DNA from: Penicillus capitatus
Taxonomy: Eukaryota; Chlorophyta
Length of the DNA stretch: 64,000 nucleotides
Assembly (NCBI GenBank): GCA_965649825.1
Contig: OZ287694.1
Location: forward strand, 868,001-932,000
Direction of reading: 5' to 3'
The position numbers and the translations under genes were made by a program. The notes under the pieces are model-generated. The model had not been told where the DNA came from and searched no databases. It was given only the letters and a program-made list of their open reading frames with translations. Below, piece by piece: positions 1-12,006 of the stretch (its first letter is position 1; every line of letters begins with the position of its first letter).

Positions 1-1547
1 TCTCTTTGCCAGCTCTCTTGCAGTCTCCCCCTCACTGTTCTTCAGTTCCGCATCTTGTTTTGCCGTAAGTAGGGCCGACATGGCGCGTTCTTGTGCCCAT
101 CGTATGGCGGTGTGCACAGGCGCCTCGCCATCATGATTCAGAATCTTACGATCGGCACCGTACTCTACAAGCTGTCCACATAACTCAGAATGTCCACACG
201 ATGCACTCCAGTGCAGTGGAGTATTCCCTTGCTAAACACACACATCACCCTTTTCGCAATAGATGTATATTTTTACAAAGTCTTGGAGATTAATGTCCGC
301 CTCCGTTTCCTTTAAGACGGGCGCCATTTGTCGAGTGTTCCGAAAACTTATATAGTGCCAAGCATTCCAACCATCCTACACGCACTGTCGACCATCGATC
401 AAAGGCAGAGGGAGATAATGATCCGAGCCTTGTCGCGAACAGTGGCATCTGCTCCGGCATCCAACAGAAGGCTTGCCACTTTGTCATGGCTCCCTGCCAA
501 GGCCAACAACAAGGCCGTCCGATCCATCTAAAACCAAAAAATGACTCCAAATCTCCCTGGCAATTTTCTCAACAAACAGCTTGGCTTGCTCTCACCTTGT
601 CTTTGAGATCGAGGTTTGCCTTAGCCGCGATTAAGAGCTGCGTCACCATAAAGTTCCCATTTCGTGCCGCCGTCATCAGAGGACTCGTTTTCTCCTAGAG
701 AATACGTGTGAGATGTGTGAGACGATGATGTGACGTACGTAGTCAAGGATATCGATCTTTGGATCCTTCATCAAGAAAAGCTTCACCATTGCATGACGTC
801 CTCGATCACATGCGTAATGCAATGGCGTCCACAGACTGCTATCAAACTTCGTGCAATCCGCTCCTTCGTCCAGCAAGTCCGCCGCCAAGAAATGATTCCC
901 CTCGCGTGCGAAGCGGCACAGCGATTTGACTAACTGATGCATTGCTTTCGGAATCTCTGCCAACAACGCATACACAAAGCCATCATGACGGACTGGGCAC
1001 ACGCACTGCTTCGAGGTCGAGGTTTTATGGGCGTGTAGATATATTCCTTTTCATCAAAGTACTTCTCATCATCCAGATCTCCGGGATCCATGGTCTCCCA
1101 AAACGGTCGGTGTTTTGTAGCGGGTCGCAGCGCCTCGACACCGTACCGGGAGATGAATTCATCCCTGGTGTCAGAGGACTCACGAAAAGACCGTCCATAG
1201 TTCTTCTCCGTCCCTCGGCGACGCCAACCTCCCAAGCCGTGTGCCTTGTCTGCGGGATCATCCTCTTCTTTAAGCTTCGGATAGAAACGTCGACGGTAAT
1301 AGTCCTCGTCGGGATCCTCATGGAGATACGGATATTTCGGTGGTTGTTTGTCCACCTCTTCGGGTTGACGAAACCGTTTTGCGTCAAAGACCACGCGTTT
1401 CTTTTTCTTCACGACCCCCAGCCCTTTGACCGATTCTTTGCGCTCTTTGGGTTTTGGCTGAGCGTCGGAGGTGGTCGAGAGAAACGAGAGTTGAGGAAGG
1501 ACCTCTTGAACATGACGTTTCTGACGGAGGGCAAACCTTCGGAACAT
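1..1547 (-). CDS. Ankyrin-repeat protein, N-terminal part (runs off the left edge)
   Basis: Exons on the minus strand: 1547-1007, 956-739, 694-596, 527-429, 375-277 and 231 to beyond base 1. Spliced, it gives a basic, lysine-rich N-terminal region of about 180 residues, then ankyrin repeats (for example TPLHYACDRGRHAMVKLFL, TPLMTAARNGNFMVTQLL, NTPLHWSASCGHSELCGQL). Exons 3, 4 and 5 are each exactly 99 nt, one 33-residue ankyrin repeat per exon, which supports the splice choices. The intron 376-428 starts GC rather than GT. The N-terminus (MFRRFALRQKRHVQEV) is Arg-rich and could be a mitochondrial presequence; that is inference. Ankyrin repeats bind partner proteins; no catalytic domain is visible in this part. 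The 3' end lies outside the window. The exact join at 956/1007 is the least certain point. Confidence 0.8.
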
Positions 1548-1871
1548 GAGTCACGGCAGCGCGATGTCGACGTTCGCTAGCCGGGAGGGCGACAAAGCTC
1601 CGTCTCGGAGATATTCCCGTACGTTCAGGCGAGGCATGGCGTGAAGGCACCACAGTTTGTGTGTTCGGTCCATTTCATGACGTCACGTGATTCCTCACCC
1701 CGCGTAAAACGATTGGCTTAATTCTAACTCTTTTTTAAGACCAGCATGGCATCGAGCGGATAAAGGAACCTTCCGCATAGCGACGACACAAAATCCGTCG
1801 CAGCACTTGGCATAGCTATTTATCCTTTCTATCTACTCGTCCATCCACCCACGACTACGGACTGCTTAGGG
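1548..1871. promoter_or_regulatory. Shared intergenic region between divergent genes
   Basis: These 324 bases separate the start codon of the ankyrin gene (minus) from that of the small two-TM gene (plus), so they must hold both promoters. I see no recognisable motif and no coding segment. Confidence 0.3.
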
Positions 1872-2322
1872 ATGCAACCTCTTCCGCAAGTATGTCCGCC
1901 TTCGTCCTCTCTTCTGGTTCTATAATTTTTTTGTCTAACAGGAACGACATATCGAACTCGCTCCGCGAATTGAAATCGGCCGACCCGCTGTTGTTGTGAC
2001 GCGGCCCGTTGGCTTTGTAGAAAACGGCGTTGTTACACCAACACATGTAGTGGTGGTGAAACCTCCTCCGCCTCCACCTCCTCCACAGAGACCGAGAGCG
2101 GCCACCTTTGTTCAGCCTACTGGCTACTCTTCTGGCGATTATTGTAACGTTTACTGGCTGCTGCTTCTGTTTGGTACTTTTGCCTGTCCTCCGCTGTGGC
2201 TCTTTGGCGTCCTTGGTCTGTGCTCGGAGCTGCCGGGAGAGAGATTAGCCGGTTTAGCAAACCTCGCAGCCGTCTTATTATTTTCGCTGTTCGTCTTCTT
2301 TGTCATTCTGTTTGTTGGATAG
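1872..2322 (+). CDS. Small proline-rich protein with a C-terminal hydrophobic hairpin
   Basis: Two exons, 1872-1889 (MQPLPQ) and 1942-2322, joined across a 52-nt intron with a GTATGT donor and CTAACAG acceptor, give 132 residues. The first half has a run of eight prolines. The second half has two adjacent hydrophobic segments with the motif FGTFACPPLWLFGVLGLCS between them, followed by PGERLAGL. The same motif occurs in the gene at 10937-11296 (FGSFVFPPLLLVGVFGLCS, then PEGRCAGL), so the two are paralogues in one neighbourhood. A small membrane protein with a cytosolic Pro-rich tail is likely. I do not recognise a named family. Confidence 0.7.
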
Positions 2323-3330
2323 CGAACCGCACAGTGGTGTATACACGACCGTTTTTGGAAACACTGATGTAAGAATGCGTTGCTTCGTCCGTCACGGGTG
2401 CGCTCGCAAAACACGGGTTTCTTCAGGTCATCGTGGAAATGTGGCCGTGTACAGACGGCGCGGACAGTTTTTGACAAGAGTTGAGCCGTCTGGCCTCGTT
2501 TACCCTCTGTCTATGTCTCTGGAGATATAACATAATTGTTCACAGCTGTCCTCTCGCATCATCCTCCGATGGTACGGCATTGGCCAGTTATCATAAAATC
2601 TCGTTGAAAGGGAAACTGCGGTTTCGTTCGAACGGTGCGCCCTGTGCGATTACGATCGACGAAAACGACGTCGGCGGTGCTCGGTGTTTTTCTTAGACGT
2701 GTTTCGCCCTGGCAAAGACGCGCTAAGGCGTATCGACTAGGCCCGGCGTAAAAAACAGTCAGGCACTCATATTCACATCGCTTCAGACGACGCAAAAGGA
2801 AAAATCGCTGAAAGTAAGAGAACAACAAATTCGACGCCGCACCGCCGTGGCGTTACAGGGCAAAAGGCCATTTTCGATCCACAATCCCTGTCTCCGTATG
2901 CGTTTCGCTTGTCTGTAAAGAAAGAGGTCGACGAAAAGAACACGCCTCGTCAAACGCGAACGGGCGCCGAAACAACGAGGAGTGTACTCGACGGAGACAC
3001 ATCCACAAACGTTGCACCGTGTTGCGCGCGACTATCATGATTACTGAACGGGCTCACTCCATCTGTACGGCTCCTCCTCTTTCAGCCTCTCATTATGCAG
3101 TCCATAACAATACACGCAATGTACCTCATTGCTCTGCCTGATTTCAGTAGGGAGCTCCTATAGAGAAATAGACCATCGCTCTTAACGCAACGCTTCGCTC
3201 TCGCAATCTCCTTTTAAATGCAAGCACCGTGTCTAAAGGGTTAGTTTTATGACGATGACTGAAGTTCTCTTACACAAGACAAATGCCTTCAAAGACGCTT
3301 TCATCATTGGCGGCATCTGTTTGTCTTTCT
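2323..3330. other. Intergenic, between convergent genes
   Basis: About 1 kb between the 3' ends of the two-TM gene (plus) and HSP90 (minus). Only short open frames without recognisable similarity occur on either strand. It presumably holds both 3' UTRs and polyadenylation sites. I see no repeat or RNA gene. Confidence 0.4.
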
Positions 3331-3664
3331 TTAGTCGACCTCTTCCATTCGAGATCCCTCATCTTCGCCTCCCGCTTCTTCCAGCTCTGGCAAGTCTTCA
3401 TCCATCAGAGCGTCGTCATCGTCAATCGACAGGCCTAGTTTGATCATTCGATGAATTCGGCTGCCGAAAGTATTGGGCTCTTCCAAACTGAAGCCCGATG
3501 TCAGCAACGACGTTTCGAAGCACAGCAGCACCAAATCCTTCACCGTCTTATCATTCTTATCCGCTTCCGCACGTTTACGTAACTCCACAATGATGGCATT
3601 TTCAGGATTGATCTCCAATGTCTTTTTGGAAGACATATAAGACGACATAGAAGAATCTCGAAGC

Positions 3665-3696
<32 letters not shown>

Positions 3697-5529
3697 CGAC
3701 CATCCGTATTCGCCCGTGACCAACACACAAGGCGAATCGACAATGCGTTCGGATACCACGACCTTCTCCACCTTGTCTCCCAAGATGTCCTTGATCACCG
3801 TACAGAGATTCTCAAACTTCGCCTTCAGTTCTTCTTTCTTCTTTTTCTCCTCTTCATCTTCTTCTAACTCCAATCCCTCCTTCGTCACCGACACCAGTTT
3901 CTTCCCATCGTATTCTTTCAGCTGCTGAACGGCGTATTCGTCAATGGGGTCCACCATGAACAATACCTCGAATCCACGCTTGCGCAGCTTCTCGAGGAAG
4001 GGCGAATTCTCGACAGCTTTGCGGCTCTCGCCTGTGATATAGTAGATCGACTGCTGCGATTCCTTCATACGTGTGGTGTAGTCTTTGAGACTTGTCATCT
4101 CGTCGCCTGACTTTGTCGAGTGATACCTCAGCAGCTCTGCGAGTTTTGCCCGATTCTGCGTGTCTTCGTGGATACCCAGTTTGAGATTCTTGCTGAATGC
4201 CTCGTAGAATTTTTCGTAGTCCTCTTTGTTCTCGGCAATCTCATTGAACATCTCGATGCATTTCTTCACGATGTTCTTCTTGACGACCTTCAAAATCTTG
4301 TTCTGCTGCAGATTCTCTCTCGAAATGTTCAGCGGCAGATCTTCCGAATCCACAATGCCTTTCACGAAGCCCAGCCACTCGGGAATGATCTCTTCACAGT
4401 TGTCCATGATAAACACGCGCCGCACATAGAGCTTGATGTTGTTGAGCTTCTTCCGCGTATCGAACAAATCGAACGGGGCACGACGCGGTGTGAAGAGCAC
4501 CGATTTGAATTCTAACTGACCCTCCACCGAAAAATGCTTCACGGCCAAGTGATCTTCCCAATCGTTCGTAATCGACTTGTAGAAAGCGGCGTACTCCTCT
4601 TTCGTGATCTCCTCCGGGGAACGCATCCAAATCGGCTTCTGTTTGTTGATCAAGTTCCATTCGTGATGCACCTCTTTCACCTACAGCCGCCAAAAAGATC
4701 AATCTGAGCGTCTCACACTTTTGGAAGGAGATCTCACTTTTTTCTTTTTCTTCTCTTTTGGCTCGGTCTCTGTCACTTCTTCGATTTTGCCTTCCTCCTC
4801 TTCCTCCTCCTCTTTCTTTTCGACATCCATCTCTTCGGCCTCATCGTCCGAGACCTCCTTCTCCGTTGTCTTTTCAACCCATTGCGAGATCGGATAAGAG
4901 ATGAATTCGCTGTGTTTTTTGACAAGGTCCTTAAGGCGTCTCTCTTCGAGGTACTCCAACTGATCCTCTTTCAAATGCAGCACGATTCTGGTCCCACGGC
5001 CCAGACGTTCCGTTTTCGTGTCATGGCATACGGTGAAGGACCCGCCCGCTTGCGACTCCCAGATATACTGCTCATCATCATTGTGCTTCGTAATGACGGT
5101 GACCTTCTCTGCCACCAGATAGGCAGAATAGAACCCCACACCAAACTGTCCAATCATCGATACATCGGCACCGGCCGTCAGCGCCTCCATGAAAGCACGC
5201 GTCCCCGAACGCGCAATGGTTCCCAAGTTGTTAATGAGATCCGCCTTCGTCATGCCGATCCCCGAGTCAATAATCGACAGCGTCGACGTCGCTTTGTCCG
5301 GCACAAGGTGCACGAAAAGCTCCGGCTGCGCATCCAAGACGGTTTTGTCGGTCAACGACTGAAAGCGGATTTTGTCCAGCGCATCCGACGCATTCGATAT
5401 CAACTCGCGCAAGAAAATCTCTTTGTTGTGATAGAAGGTGTTGATAATCAGGGAGAGGAGTTGATTGATTTCGGCCTGAAAGGCAAAGGTCTCCACCTCT
5501 GCCTCGGAGGAGGAAGCTGCGTCGGCCAT
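3331..5529 (-). CDS. HSP90: Cytosolic heat shock protein 90
   Basis: Exons 5529-4738 and 4680-3331 are joined across a 57-nt intron (GTGAG...TGTAG) and give 713 residues, the usual length for cytosolic HSP90. The N-terminal GHKL ATPase domain has [19 protein letters not shown] (Glu42 is the expected catalytic base, Asn46 and Asp49 bind Mg-ATP), DSGIGMT and [13 protein letters not shown]. An acidic/lysine-rich linker (about residues 220-260) carries the intron. The middle domain has the client/ATPase Arg region ([21 protein letters not shown]). The C-terminus is MEEVD, the TPR co-chaperone docking peptide that marks the cytosolic form. ATP-driven chaperone for kinases and other clients. No break or odd feature. 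Confidence 0.97.
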
Positions 5530-5704
5530 TTTGCAAGGGACAAGGTTCGCTCCCTATACATGCGAACGAACATACATTCAGTATAGTGGATCGAAGTGGG
5601 GAGAGAGACGGACTTGGGAATGGAGGATGAGTCGAGGCGGCTGCTCGAAACGCAAAAGCAAAGACGAAAACTGCAGACCGGTCGGGAATTAATAGATGCA
5701 TCTG

Positions 5705-5712
5705 GAAGCTTC
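5705..5712. promoter_or_regulatory. Possible heat shock element
   Basis: GAAGCTTC is a perfect GAA-nn-TTC pair, the core of a heat shock factor site, 176 bases upstream of the HSP90 start codon and inside the 231-base gap shared with the symporter gene. A third correctly spaced GAA unit is missing, so this could be chance. Confidence 0.25.
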
Positions 5713-5760
5713 GCGTTTCCTCGGCGTTTCTGGAGGCATCGATGATGGGACGTGTGTCAG

Positions 5761-8053
5761 ATGACGGGATTGCAGACAGTCGATTGGGTCGTGACGGCAG
5801 CGTCGCTGCTCCTCGTCATTGGCGTGGCTCTCTTCACGAGTCTTCGAAAGCGAGGAGGAAGCGAAGATGCACCGACGATGTTTTTCTTGGCCGGCCGTCA
5901 AATGCCATGGTGGATATCTGCTGCCTCCCTCTTTGCATCCAACCTAGGCCTGTCACATCACCGTCCCTTTGATGCATATCGAATGCGAGGCATACAGGGA
6001 CGGAGCATTTTGTGGGTCAGGCGGGTCTGGCGGCAACATCCGGAATGGCTGTGTCCATCTATGGTCCGATCGTTTTGTTTCGAAAGGCATCTGATGGTGT
6101 GGATGGTAGAATGGGGCGCGGCGTATCTGTTGGTGGCATTGGGATGGGTGTTTTCTCCCGTATATCTGAAAATGCGCCTCAAAACGATGCCGGAGTATCT
6201 CGAGAGGCGATTTGATCACCGATGTCGTGCCTGGTTTGTGATGTTGACGATGGTGACGTACGTTGTGACGAAGATTGGAGCGAGTCTCTTCTCCGGAGCC
6301 GTGATTTTGGACGTCTTGGCAGATCTCAACATCTGGACATCGACGCCACTCATTCTCGTGGCCACCGCCATCTACACGGCCATTGGCGGCTTAACGGTAA
6401 AAGCGTGGATAGATAAAAACAGACAAAACGGGATGCGCTGTGTTAGGCAGTGATGTTCACAGATACATTCCAGACAGTGATTTTTACAGTAGGCGGTCTC
6501 ATCGGCGCAGCGTATTCGTTGGATGTGGCGGGTGGCATGTCGGGACTCAAAGAGACCTTACGGGAACGTGATTTGGGTTGGTTCCTGCATACCGTGCACC
6601 CCATCGATGACAAAGACTTCCCGTGGCCGGCAATGTTCGTTGGGTTGACGTTCGGCGCGGCTCTCTTCTATTGGTGTGTCGATCAAGAGATGACACAGAG
6701 AGTGCTCAGTGCAGCGAGCTTGGAGCATGCGCAGCTGGGATGCGTCATCGCAGGCTTTCTCAAAACGCTTCCCTTCTTAATCACCATTCTGCCTGGCATG
6801 GTTGCCCGTGTGCTGTATGAGAAGTGTCTGGCTTCCCAAGGGACAGAGTTTGCCGTGTGGTGTACCGAGGGAGCAGAAGACATGAGTGATGCCTCCGATT
6901 CGACCAAGGCCTATCCCTTGCTCATTCTTCGAGAGTTTCCTGCGGGGATCAAGGGAGTGATGGTGACATCGTTTCTTGCCGCTATGATGTCATCTCTCTC
7001 CTCTGTCTTCAACTCAGCATCGACCATCTTTACCTATGACGTCTATCTGCGATTCATGCACCCACATGGTTGCATTTCTCTCTTGCGATGAAAGCGAGAG
7101 TGGACGGATCTTAGGTGATGTGACAGCTGGACGGTTAGTCCTCGTCGGAAGGGTGACCACCATGGTACTCACTGTCTTTTCGCTTCTCTGGTTGCCCATC
7201 ATCCAGTCTTCCAACGATGGTCACACATTTCTGGCGGATCTGATGTGACAAGCGGGATGGTGCAGGAGTGTACCTTGTGACGCAGACGGCGACCTCCCAT
7301 GTCGTCGGACCCATATCTGCCGTTTTTGTTATGGCCTTGTTCTGGCCACGCGCAAACGCAGCAGGAGCCTTTACATCTTTAGTGTTGGGATCCTGCATCT
7401 CTATCCTCAGGCAAGGCACTAATCGTATAAGCTCCATGAGCCATCCCTCTCTCTGTACAGGTTGATCTTGACGCTTCTGTTAGAAGATTACTGTGACGAC
7501 TTCACAAGAGACGAAGGAGGCAGAAGCATCCTGGTAGGCAATGATGGAAGATATGATTCGGCGTTGCTAATGCAGCTTGTGGTAGCAGAGGACGACATGG
7601 CGCAACTGGATATTCTGTATGAATTTCAATCACTTTGCCATACTGTTATTCGCCTTCTGTTGCCTCACCGTCGTGATAGTGAGCCTGATCTACGCTCCAC
7701 CAGATCAAGAAGCTATTCAAGGTCTATCCACCATCGACGATGCCCCTTCTCATAGTCCATCTCATGTAGACTGCTTATTTGTGTGGCCTCGGTGGATGGG
7801 TCACTTCTCCGGACGCCGTTCCGGTGACGAATCGCTAGAGGCAGGGAAGTCTCTAATCGATCCAGAAACGGAAACCAGCCTGGAACCGCACGATACGCCG
7901 TCAATAACTCTCTCTTTTGCCGTCTTTGATACCAATGTTATGTTTTGCAGTGTGGGAGATACAAGAAGGAGGATTCAACATCCAGTAGTGGTACATATCA
8001 TGGCCGTGATGCTTGTCATCGGCATAACCATCTTGATCGGTTTTTCAAATTAA
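5761..8053 (+). CDS. Sodium:solute symporter (SSS/SGLT family)
   Basis: Eight exons: 5761-5947, 5998-6063, 6110-6396, 6447-7068, 7115-7219, 7266-7410, 7461-7533 and 7589-8053, about 649 residues. The spliced product follows the SGLT fold: first TM, GRQMPWWISAASLFASNLG, TEHFVGQAGLAATSGMAVSIY, EWGAAYLLVALGWVFSPVY, RLKTMPEYLERRF, TAIGGLTAVMFTDTFQT, SSLSSVFNSASTIFTYDVY and a late FNHFAILLFAFCCLTVVIVSL. It should couple Na+ entry to uptake of a sugar or similar small solute across a membrane; the substrate cannot be read from sequence. Introns at 5948 and 7411 start with GC. A further 3n-length intron near 7900-7950 (GTCAATAAC to TTTTGCAG) is possible. All phases close without frameshift. Confidence 0.9.
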
Positions 8054-8210
8054 ACCCCGTGGAGTTCATGGTCGAAATTCCTTACTCCAATCACGCTTGA
8101 GCATACATCGTCTTGCGCTTGAGCAAACAGTCTCCCCCAGGAAAAAGATCATCTTCATAGAGGTCACTTATACACAGCAAGGCAACAAAAGGATGTGCAT
8201 TCCGTGAACG

Positions 8211-10079
8211 TCAGGAAGCACGATCCAGATTCTGTGGGGGGTGATCGAGGTTCGATGAAATGCTTCGGGGTATGGAATAGACGGAATGTGTTCCGTACGG
8301 AGGAGCGATCTTACGGAAGAAGGGCCGTCCTCTCTGAGCAGCGTTCTCGTTCATTTGCCTGTGAAGCCATTCGATCATGCCTTCGCTCTTCTTCAGCTGC
8401 GCAGCACCTTCTTCAACCCTCTTCATCATCTCCTCTTTCTCACTCTTTAGAGATCCATTCTCACTCTTTAGAGATTCGAGATGCTGCTCGAGAGACATAT
8501 TCTCGTGCTCAGCTTCCTTGAGCTGTCGACCCTGTCGTGAAACGACATCCTCCTGGCGAGAGAGAATGGCTCGCAGATGACAGTGTTTCTCTTTGGCCAA
8601 ATGCAGATCGCGTGCCATTTTCTGGATCACGAACTTAGCTTCTTTCAGTTCTTGCCCCTGAGCCGTTTCAGATTTCTCGTGAGACAAAGAGGTCGATTTC
8701 AATTCGTCACAGAGCTTCTCTAAATGTTGCTTTGAGGCCTCTAAATCTGCAATTCTCTTCGTCTGCACCTCCACGATGCCTTCCACCGAACACACCTGTC
8801 TCGCAGGCCTCCTCGACGTTTCTCAAAAAGAGTGAGAGGGGAGACTTTTTCGTTGAGCGAACGCGTTTCAGATGCAGAAACATTGAGATCCAATGTCAGC
8901 TGCTGCTTCTCCGATGCAAGCTTCGTGTTTTCTTCTTGAGCTTCTCCGGAGATTTGACGAAGGTGCGAAATCTCTCCCTTCATCGTCGCTATCTGATGAT
9001 GCATTTCGGAGCACTCCACAAAGACGACACAAAAATCAAGACTTCTCACACATGCCTTTCGGTCACACCTTTTTATCGAGGTGGTATTTTTCGTCCCGGA
9101 GCTTCTGGTTTTCGGCATCGAGTTCCTGACAGCGATGCATGATGCGTTCCATCTGCGCTTCGAGCTTGCTCTCGGCTTCTCTCTTTTCTCTAGTTCCACC
9201 AATCGCAGTTTTTATCTCACTCTTATCACTCTTTGGAATCTCACTCGTTCAGTTGCGTCTTGAGAACTTCTCGTGTTTCCGCTATCTTTTCCTCTGAATC
9301 CAGATGCATCTTCTTCCGTTCGGCATTTGCCTCGAGGCGTGCCGTTTCGTACTTCTCTTTCAACTCCGACCACCTCTCCGCTTGTTCCCCCATTTCCTCC
9401 TTCCGTTTCTCACACAGCATCTATGCCAAGAACGCAATTTCATGTCACATCACAAAAAGAGTGAAATGACGTTGGATGCATGAAGCTGGGCTTTAAGTCC
9501 ACGTGCCTCATTGGTGACCTCTCCCAATCGAAATGCCAGGAACGATTTAACGGCAGCATCGTTTCCCGGGCGAAACCTCAACGCAACATGCGGAAGCTTG
9601 TTAAAATCGTTTGTCTCAGTGATTTTGAGACATGATTCCTGTCCACTCGACAGCGTCAGCTCTGCCTGGAAGGCATCGTCTGCAGAATCGATGCATTTCT
9701 CCAACAACATCATCAGCTTCGCCGGAAAGTGTGCAAAATCCACTAGGATCCCTTGTTCCGCTTTCAGGCGCTGAAAATCGTCTTCAGTCACTTCCAGTGT
9801 ATGGAGAAAAAGCAAATCCGATTCTGTAGAGATGTGAATCCGCAAGATCTGTATGTGACGTGACAGCACGGCATAAAGAGTGAAAAGAGTGAGACATGCC
9901 TGTAAATTGTGTTGGCTCTTCGCGACGCCGCGAAGAATTCGGACCGTAAATTGCTCGTGTACATCTTCGCGGTCCGAGGTCTTATAGACAAAGGGAACAT
10001 GTTTCCAGAAGAGAGTGGTGGCTGTCTGAACGTCGAAGCATTCCCACGAAACGAGGTTGGAATCGACGACGATCGACAT
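8211..10079 (-). CDS. SAS6: SAS-6, centriole cartwheel protein
   Basis: Six exons on the minus strand: 10079-9900, 9848-9471, 9420-9245, 9189-9069, 9013-8846 and 8795-8211, 535 residues. The N-terminal SAS-6 head is clear: FLHTLEVTEDDFQRLKAEQG, ILVDFAHFPAKLMMLLEKC, then ITETNDFNKLPHVALRFRPG and NDAAVKSFLAFRLGEV, close to the human SASS6 pattern ([38 protein letters not shown]). A long coiled coil follows and ends in MIEWLHRQMNE, matching the conserved end of the SAS-6 coil. A basic, low-complexity tail closes it. SAS-6 dimers build the nine-fold cartwheel, so the organism makes basal bodies or flagella at some stage. Intron 1 (9849-9899) is GC-AG. Confidence 0.95.
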
Positions 10080-10298
10080 TGACGGATTGACGGAAAGGCG
10101 AAAAAGCGATCAATGCTCGGACCGTCTCCCTACCATCTAATGGATCCATCATTGACGGGAGTATTCCCGACTCTCCAATGCCGACACATATTCGACGCAC
10201 AGACGCGAAAGCATACTTCGGTAATTCCTTGTTATGTGTGCTCGGCTGACCCGCGGCGTTGCTCAGCGAACGAACGTACCTACCTTCACTGGCAGCAC

Positions 10299-10636
10299 AT
10301 GTCCATAACGATTGGCAGTATAGCCGCTGCGATTTTGGGTATGTCCACTCGAGAGAGAGGGAGGGAGAAATGCGGTTGGGTGTAGGGATATGGTCTCAGA
10401 ATACGAAGAAAGAGGGATTTGTGTTCCATGCCATTCATATCCTGTGTCTGGTGGCATTGGCCATTGCCGTCATTCTCAATTTCTTGACACTGCGCAATTT
10501 TGTGAAACGCAATCGTGGATTGGATCTCCAACTCGATCACTGCCATGACAGTCGCGCACCTGCCATCTTCGTTGCGTCGACGCTTGTCGTGGTCATCGGT
10601 GTCATCTTCGTCGCTGCTATCCTTGATTATGAATAA
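10299..10636 (+). CDS. Small three-TM membrane protein, unknown function
   Basis: Two exons, 10299-10338 and 10386-10636, joined across a 47-nt intron (GTATG...GTGTAG), give 96 residues. Three hydrophobic stretches are seen: ITIGSIAAAILG, HILCLVALAIAVILNFL and FVASTLVVVIGVIFVAAIL. The reading frame is open upstream to an ATG at 10113, only 33 bases from the SAS-6 start codon on the other strand. I chose the internal ATG at 10299 because it leaves room for a shared promoter and starts directly with the first TM. I do not recognise the family. Confidence 0.5.
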
Positions 10637-10936
10637 CACTGATTAACAGAGCCGCACCGATTCTCACACATTCCTCAATGTAATGCACCCATTCTGATAT
10701 CACTACCTCCCCTACATACTGGAACGACAGCGCAGAGATCGCGTTGCGTGTCATACAGTATTACAGGGGAAGCCCATCGTGTTTCTTTATTGTCCATGCT
10801 GTCACATATCAGGCAAGTCCTTATGATACGTAAAAAGGCGCATGGTCTTAACAGTGTTGCACATCTTTGCTTAAGAAATCAAGAACGATCAAAAAGAGAC
10901 TCTGCTTCAGATCAGGATCCAGTACAATAGTCTGAG
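10637..10936. other. Intergenic, between convergent genes
   Basis: Exactly 300 bases between the 3' ends of the three-TM gene (plus) and the two-TM gene (minus). I see no coding segment, repeat or RNA gene. Confidence 0.35.
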
Positions 10937-11296
10937 TCAAGTATGCGTCATATACACGGCTGTCGTCAGTACCGTCAAAATGGTGACGACGATAAGACTT
11001 GTCAGACCCGCACATCTGCCCTCAGGGCTGCAAGAGCACAGACCGAATACACCCACCAGAAGCAGAGGTGGAAACACGAAGCTGCCGAAGAAAAGGAATG
11101 TCCAACAAGGATGACAGTCATCCACATCCTCCGTCTTTCCCATCGGGGTGGCAGATGATAGACTCCGTCGCGATTCTGACTCCTCGATGGTTGGCAACGC
11201 GTGCTGCGCGATGGGATATCCGACAGCGATGCCGTCTTCTCTTGGATACGTCACGTACACGAACTCTCCTTGCACGGATGCCGCAACGTCCTGCAT
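10937..11296 (-). CDS. Small two-TM membrane protein, paralogue of the 1872-2322 gene
   Basis: A single open frame of 119 residues from ATG at 11296. The first 60 residues are polar, with Ser and Glu clusters. The second half has two hydrophobic segments around FGSFVFPPLLLVGVFGLCS, then PEGRCAGL and a second TM ending near the C-terminus. The motif matches the gene at 1872-2322 position for position, but the N-terminal halves do not align and this one lacks the polyproline run. Likely a small integral membrane protein; function unknown. Confidence 0.65.
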   Translation of the reverse strand: MQDVAASVQGEFVYVTYPREDGIAVGYPIAQHALPTIEESESRRSLSSATPMGKTEDVDDCHPCWTFLFFGSFVFPPLLLVGVFGLCSCSPEGRCAGLTSLIVVTILTVLTTAVYMTHT

Positions 11297-12006
11297 TGTT
11301 TTGCCTGAACAGTCACGAGCGTTCTAAAGAGTCCCGAACGAAAGAAAGAGGGACGCACTTTGCGAGGCGTTTGCTGGAGTGACCGCGGTTCGGTGTCAGA
11401 CATTGCGTTTTTTATACTGGTCAGTACGGTCGGTGACCTGAAGATGCCAAAGTATGCAACTTCTCTGACACGACGTGAACGGGAGCATTCGGAAACGGTC
11501 GACCTCACTCCCATCGCTGAGCCTCGGTGTCACACCGTGTTACGTATCTTGGCATCGCGGTAATGAGATACCGGTCGGTCCGCCGACGCACCTCTCTATC
11601 AAGCGACGTCGCGTGACTCGACTTCCGTGACGGTGGAATTCTTGGCCGAATCGGCTCTGGCCGTCACGTCACGTTCTTGTAGGATGACGAAGTGGTCAAA
11701 CACTGAACGCGGGACAGCGTGGATGCTGAAGCTGATGGTATGCAGAAGCTTAAAATCGAAAAGTAATTGGTCCAAGGGGAGTTTTAACAATCAAGCACAT
11801 CGTCTGTTATTCCTTTACATCTTCAAAATCCCTGCGCTCCAAGTTTAAGACAAAAATGCGTCTGCACGAGCCTGTGTCGTCCATTTGTTGGCCGGGCGGA
11901 TCACCCACGATAGAATAGCGGGAATCCGCAAGGGACCGACCGACCTACCGAGTCTAGTTTGTCGGTTCGAGATCGCCAAAGGTCTCTCGGCTCATCTGTG
12001 TCACGT
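11297..12006. other. Intergenic
   Basis: About 710 bases between the start of the small two-TM gene and the 3' end of the CCDC6-like gene. No convincing coding segment was found apart from a possible alternative C-terminus of the CCDC6-like gene, which would end near 11952 after a Ser-rich stretch (QSYSSSPSPSYHYSASFSS) read in another frame of 12006-12110. Confidence 0.3.

Noticed and set aside
1025-1580. Long plus-strand open frames opposite the ankyrin gene
   Set aside because: They are antisense shadows of the exon at 1547-1007; only the minus strand gives ankyrin repeats with consistent splicing.
11930-12000. GGTTCGAGATC, looking like a tRNA T-arm
   Set aside because: No matching acceptor stem or D-arm at the right distance; no tRNA could be folded here or elsewhere in the window.
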